A program made the translations under genes and the position numbers. This document shows positions 5,350-6,074 of a DNA stretch of 6,074 nucleotides, piece by piece. The notes below the pieces were generated by a model that was not told where the DNA came from, searched no databases, and worked only from the letters and a program-made list of their open reading frames with translations. Source of the DNA: Holosporaceae bacterium (lineage in GTDB: Bacteria > Pseudomonadota > Alphaproteobacteria > UBA3830); NCBI GenBank assembly GCA_031265715.1, contig JAISCG010000089.1, positions 1-6,074 on the forward strand. Direction: 5' to 3'. Each line of letters opens with the position of its first letter. Positions within the stretch are counted from its first letter, which is position 1.

Positions 5350-5382
5350 AAAATATAGTCGCCAGTGCGCAACAGCCTCTAC
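5350..5382. repeat. Diverged direct repeat, copy 2
   Basis: Counterpart of 5022-5054, here with GCCAGTGC inserted between the AGTC and GCAA blocks and with CAGCCTCT for AAGCCTCT. The hairpin that follows copy 1 is not present here. Confidence 0.35.
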
Positions 5383-5403
5383 GCTAGTCCATCGGAATTA
5401 TCG

Positions 5404-5433
5404 TTGGCCATTTTTAACCGAATATGCTATAGT
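5404..5433 (+). promoter_or_regulatory. Candidate promoter of the Rpn-family gene
   Basis: TTGGCC (5404-5409, four of six to TTGACA) and TATAGT (5428-5433, five of six to TATAAT) are separated by 18 bases. Transcription would start about 20 bp before the ATG, leaving a short leader that contains the AAGGTG ribosome site at 5448-5453. Confidence 0.4.
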
Positions 5434-5457
5434 AACATTGTATTTAAAAGGTGAAAC

Positions 5458-6074
5458 ATGTTTGAAAAATCGACAATGATGTCGCTGTTGGATCCGAAGC
5501 AGGATTTTGTCTTCAAGAATATTTTTGACAAAGAAAACGGAAAACCGTCCCTGATTTCGCTTTTAAATTCTTTGTTCAACGAAAATCCGCGGATCAAAGA
5601 CCTTCATTTTGACAATACGGACATCGCGAAAATTCTCGAGGAAGACAAAGCCAGTCGATTGGACATAAAGGCCACCGCCGACGATAATACGATACTCGAT
5701 ATTGAAATTCAAGTAAGAAATACCGGGGAAATTCCGCAGCGGGCGTTTCATTATCTGGCAAACATGATGCCGCACGTCGTAAAAACGAACGAATCGTACA
5801 AGGGGCCGCATGTCATCGGCATCTGGATTCTCGGAGAAAACGTGACCAATCGCCAAAATGCCATCAGCGACGCTTATATGACTTTTCAGCCGCAGGATCC
5901 GGATCCGTACCAAATTATGACCGACAGCGCGAGAATATTTTTCATAGAATTGCAAAAATTCGATCCGAAAAATGCCGATAAACGCAAACTGCGTGACGGA
6001 TGGCTCTCGTTCCTCCAAAATCCGTGTTTTATGGATGCGTCATTTCTGAAAATAAAGGAAATTAATGATGCGAT
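5458..6074 (+). CDS. Rpn-family recombination-promoting nuclease / putative transposase, N-terminal 205 residues (3' end outside window)
   Basis: Member of the PD-(D/E)XK nuclease/transposase group (PDDEXK_2/Rpn), DNA endonucleases linked to recombination and, in some members, phage defence. ATG 5458 is preceded at four bases by AAGGTG. The family opening LLDPKQDFVFKNIF (10-23) is followed by a short helical part, LISLLNSLF (32-40). The nuclease core is RLDIKATADD (67-76) and ILDIEIQ (79-85): D69, E83 and Q85 fit the D...ExQ catalytic pattern. Then come RAFHYL (95-100) and FFIELQKFDP (161-170), also typical. Usual length is near 300 residues, so about a third is missing at the window edge. 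The part seen has no frameshift and all expected catalytic residues, so it may be active. Its base composition resembles the fts genes, not its A+T-rich neighbour. Confidence 0.88.
   Translation, partial: MFEKSTMMSLLDPKQDFVFKNIFDKENGKPSLISLLNSLFNENPRIKDLHFDNTDIAKILEEDKASRLDIKATADDNTILDIEIQVRNTGEIPQRAFHYLANMMPHVVKTNESYKGPHVIGIWILGENVTNRQNAISDAYMTFQPQDPDPYQIMTDSARIFFIELQKFDPKNADKRKLRDGWLSFLQNPCFMDASFLKIKEINDA

Larger units (their letters stand above)
4729..5457. other. 729-bp stretch with no convincing gene
   Basis: No frame combines adequate length, a start and a ribosome binding site. The longest open frame is 84 codons (4782-5036, plus strand), whose first ATG (4893) leaves only 47 codons without a Shine-Dalgarno. 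A second plus-strand frame (5088-5246) has no start codon. A 29-codon minus-strand ORF lies at 5160-5071. The stretch holds several perfect inverted repeats, a diverged direct repeat and a GTTAC array, described separately. No tRNA, rRNA or riboswitch form was recognised. It most resembles decayed intergenic DNA beside a mobile-type gene, possibly with a small RNA at its left end. Confidence 0.6.

Noticed and set aside
4729..5457. tRNA, CRISPR array or known riboswitch in the gene-free stretch
   Set aside because: No cloverleaf, no regularly spaced identical repeats and no recognised aptamer core were found.
5563..6018. A 151-codon minus-strand ORF
   Set aside because: It is the antisense of the Rpn-family nuclease core, whose plus-strand frame has the D...ExQ motif and a good ribosome binding site.

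Overview
The window looks like a chromosomal piece of an alphaproteobacterium. FtsZ has the alphaproteobacterial-type core, with GAGARPDVGR, GMGGGTGTG and GVQGVTDLMVMPGLINLDFADI, and FtsA opens with VLDIGSTKVCC. The moderate to low G+C, a secreted repeat protein with no family I recognise, and an Rpn-family nuclease/transposase beside it suggest a host-associated (endosymbiont-like) member. That lifestyle is an inference; no rRNA or other taxonomic marker is present.

Layout. The left half (1-3197) is one minus-strand run, in transcription order: a HIT-family nucleotide-binding protein (2847-3197), ftsQ (2054-2773), ftsA (802-2037) and ftsZ (749 to 1, cut by the window edge). Gaps are 73, 16 and 52 nt and I see no terminator between genes, so this is probably one operon. 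ftsQ-ftsA-ftsZ is the distal end of the classical division and cell-wall cluster, but the usual upstream partners (murC, murB, ddlB) are absent and a HIT gene takes their place. FtsA and FtsZ polymerise at midcell, with FtsA tethering FtsZ to the membrane; FtsQ belongs to the periplasmic FtsQLB step of the divisome.

A divergent spacer (3198-3372) carries a plausible promoter for the HIT gene. On the other strand it has a well-formed 16-codon leader ORF with a strong Shine-Dalgarno, ending one base before a 451-residue gene (3373-4728). That gene encodes a secreted, A+T-rich protein with two diverged copies of a ~106-residue unit. I do not recognise it; it is the main candidate here for something undescribed.

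From 4729 to 5457 there is no convincing gene. The stretch holds a good promoter-like sequence just after the 451-residue gene, several perfect inverted repeats built on GAGGCTT/AAGCCTC, a diverged ~33-bp direct repeat, a spaced GTTAC array and a compact hairpin. It reads as decayed or regulatory DNA next to a mobile-type gene. The right edge (5458-6074) holds the first 205 codons of an Rpn-family PD-(D/E)XK protein, whose base composition matches the division genes rather than its A+T-rich neighbour.
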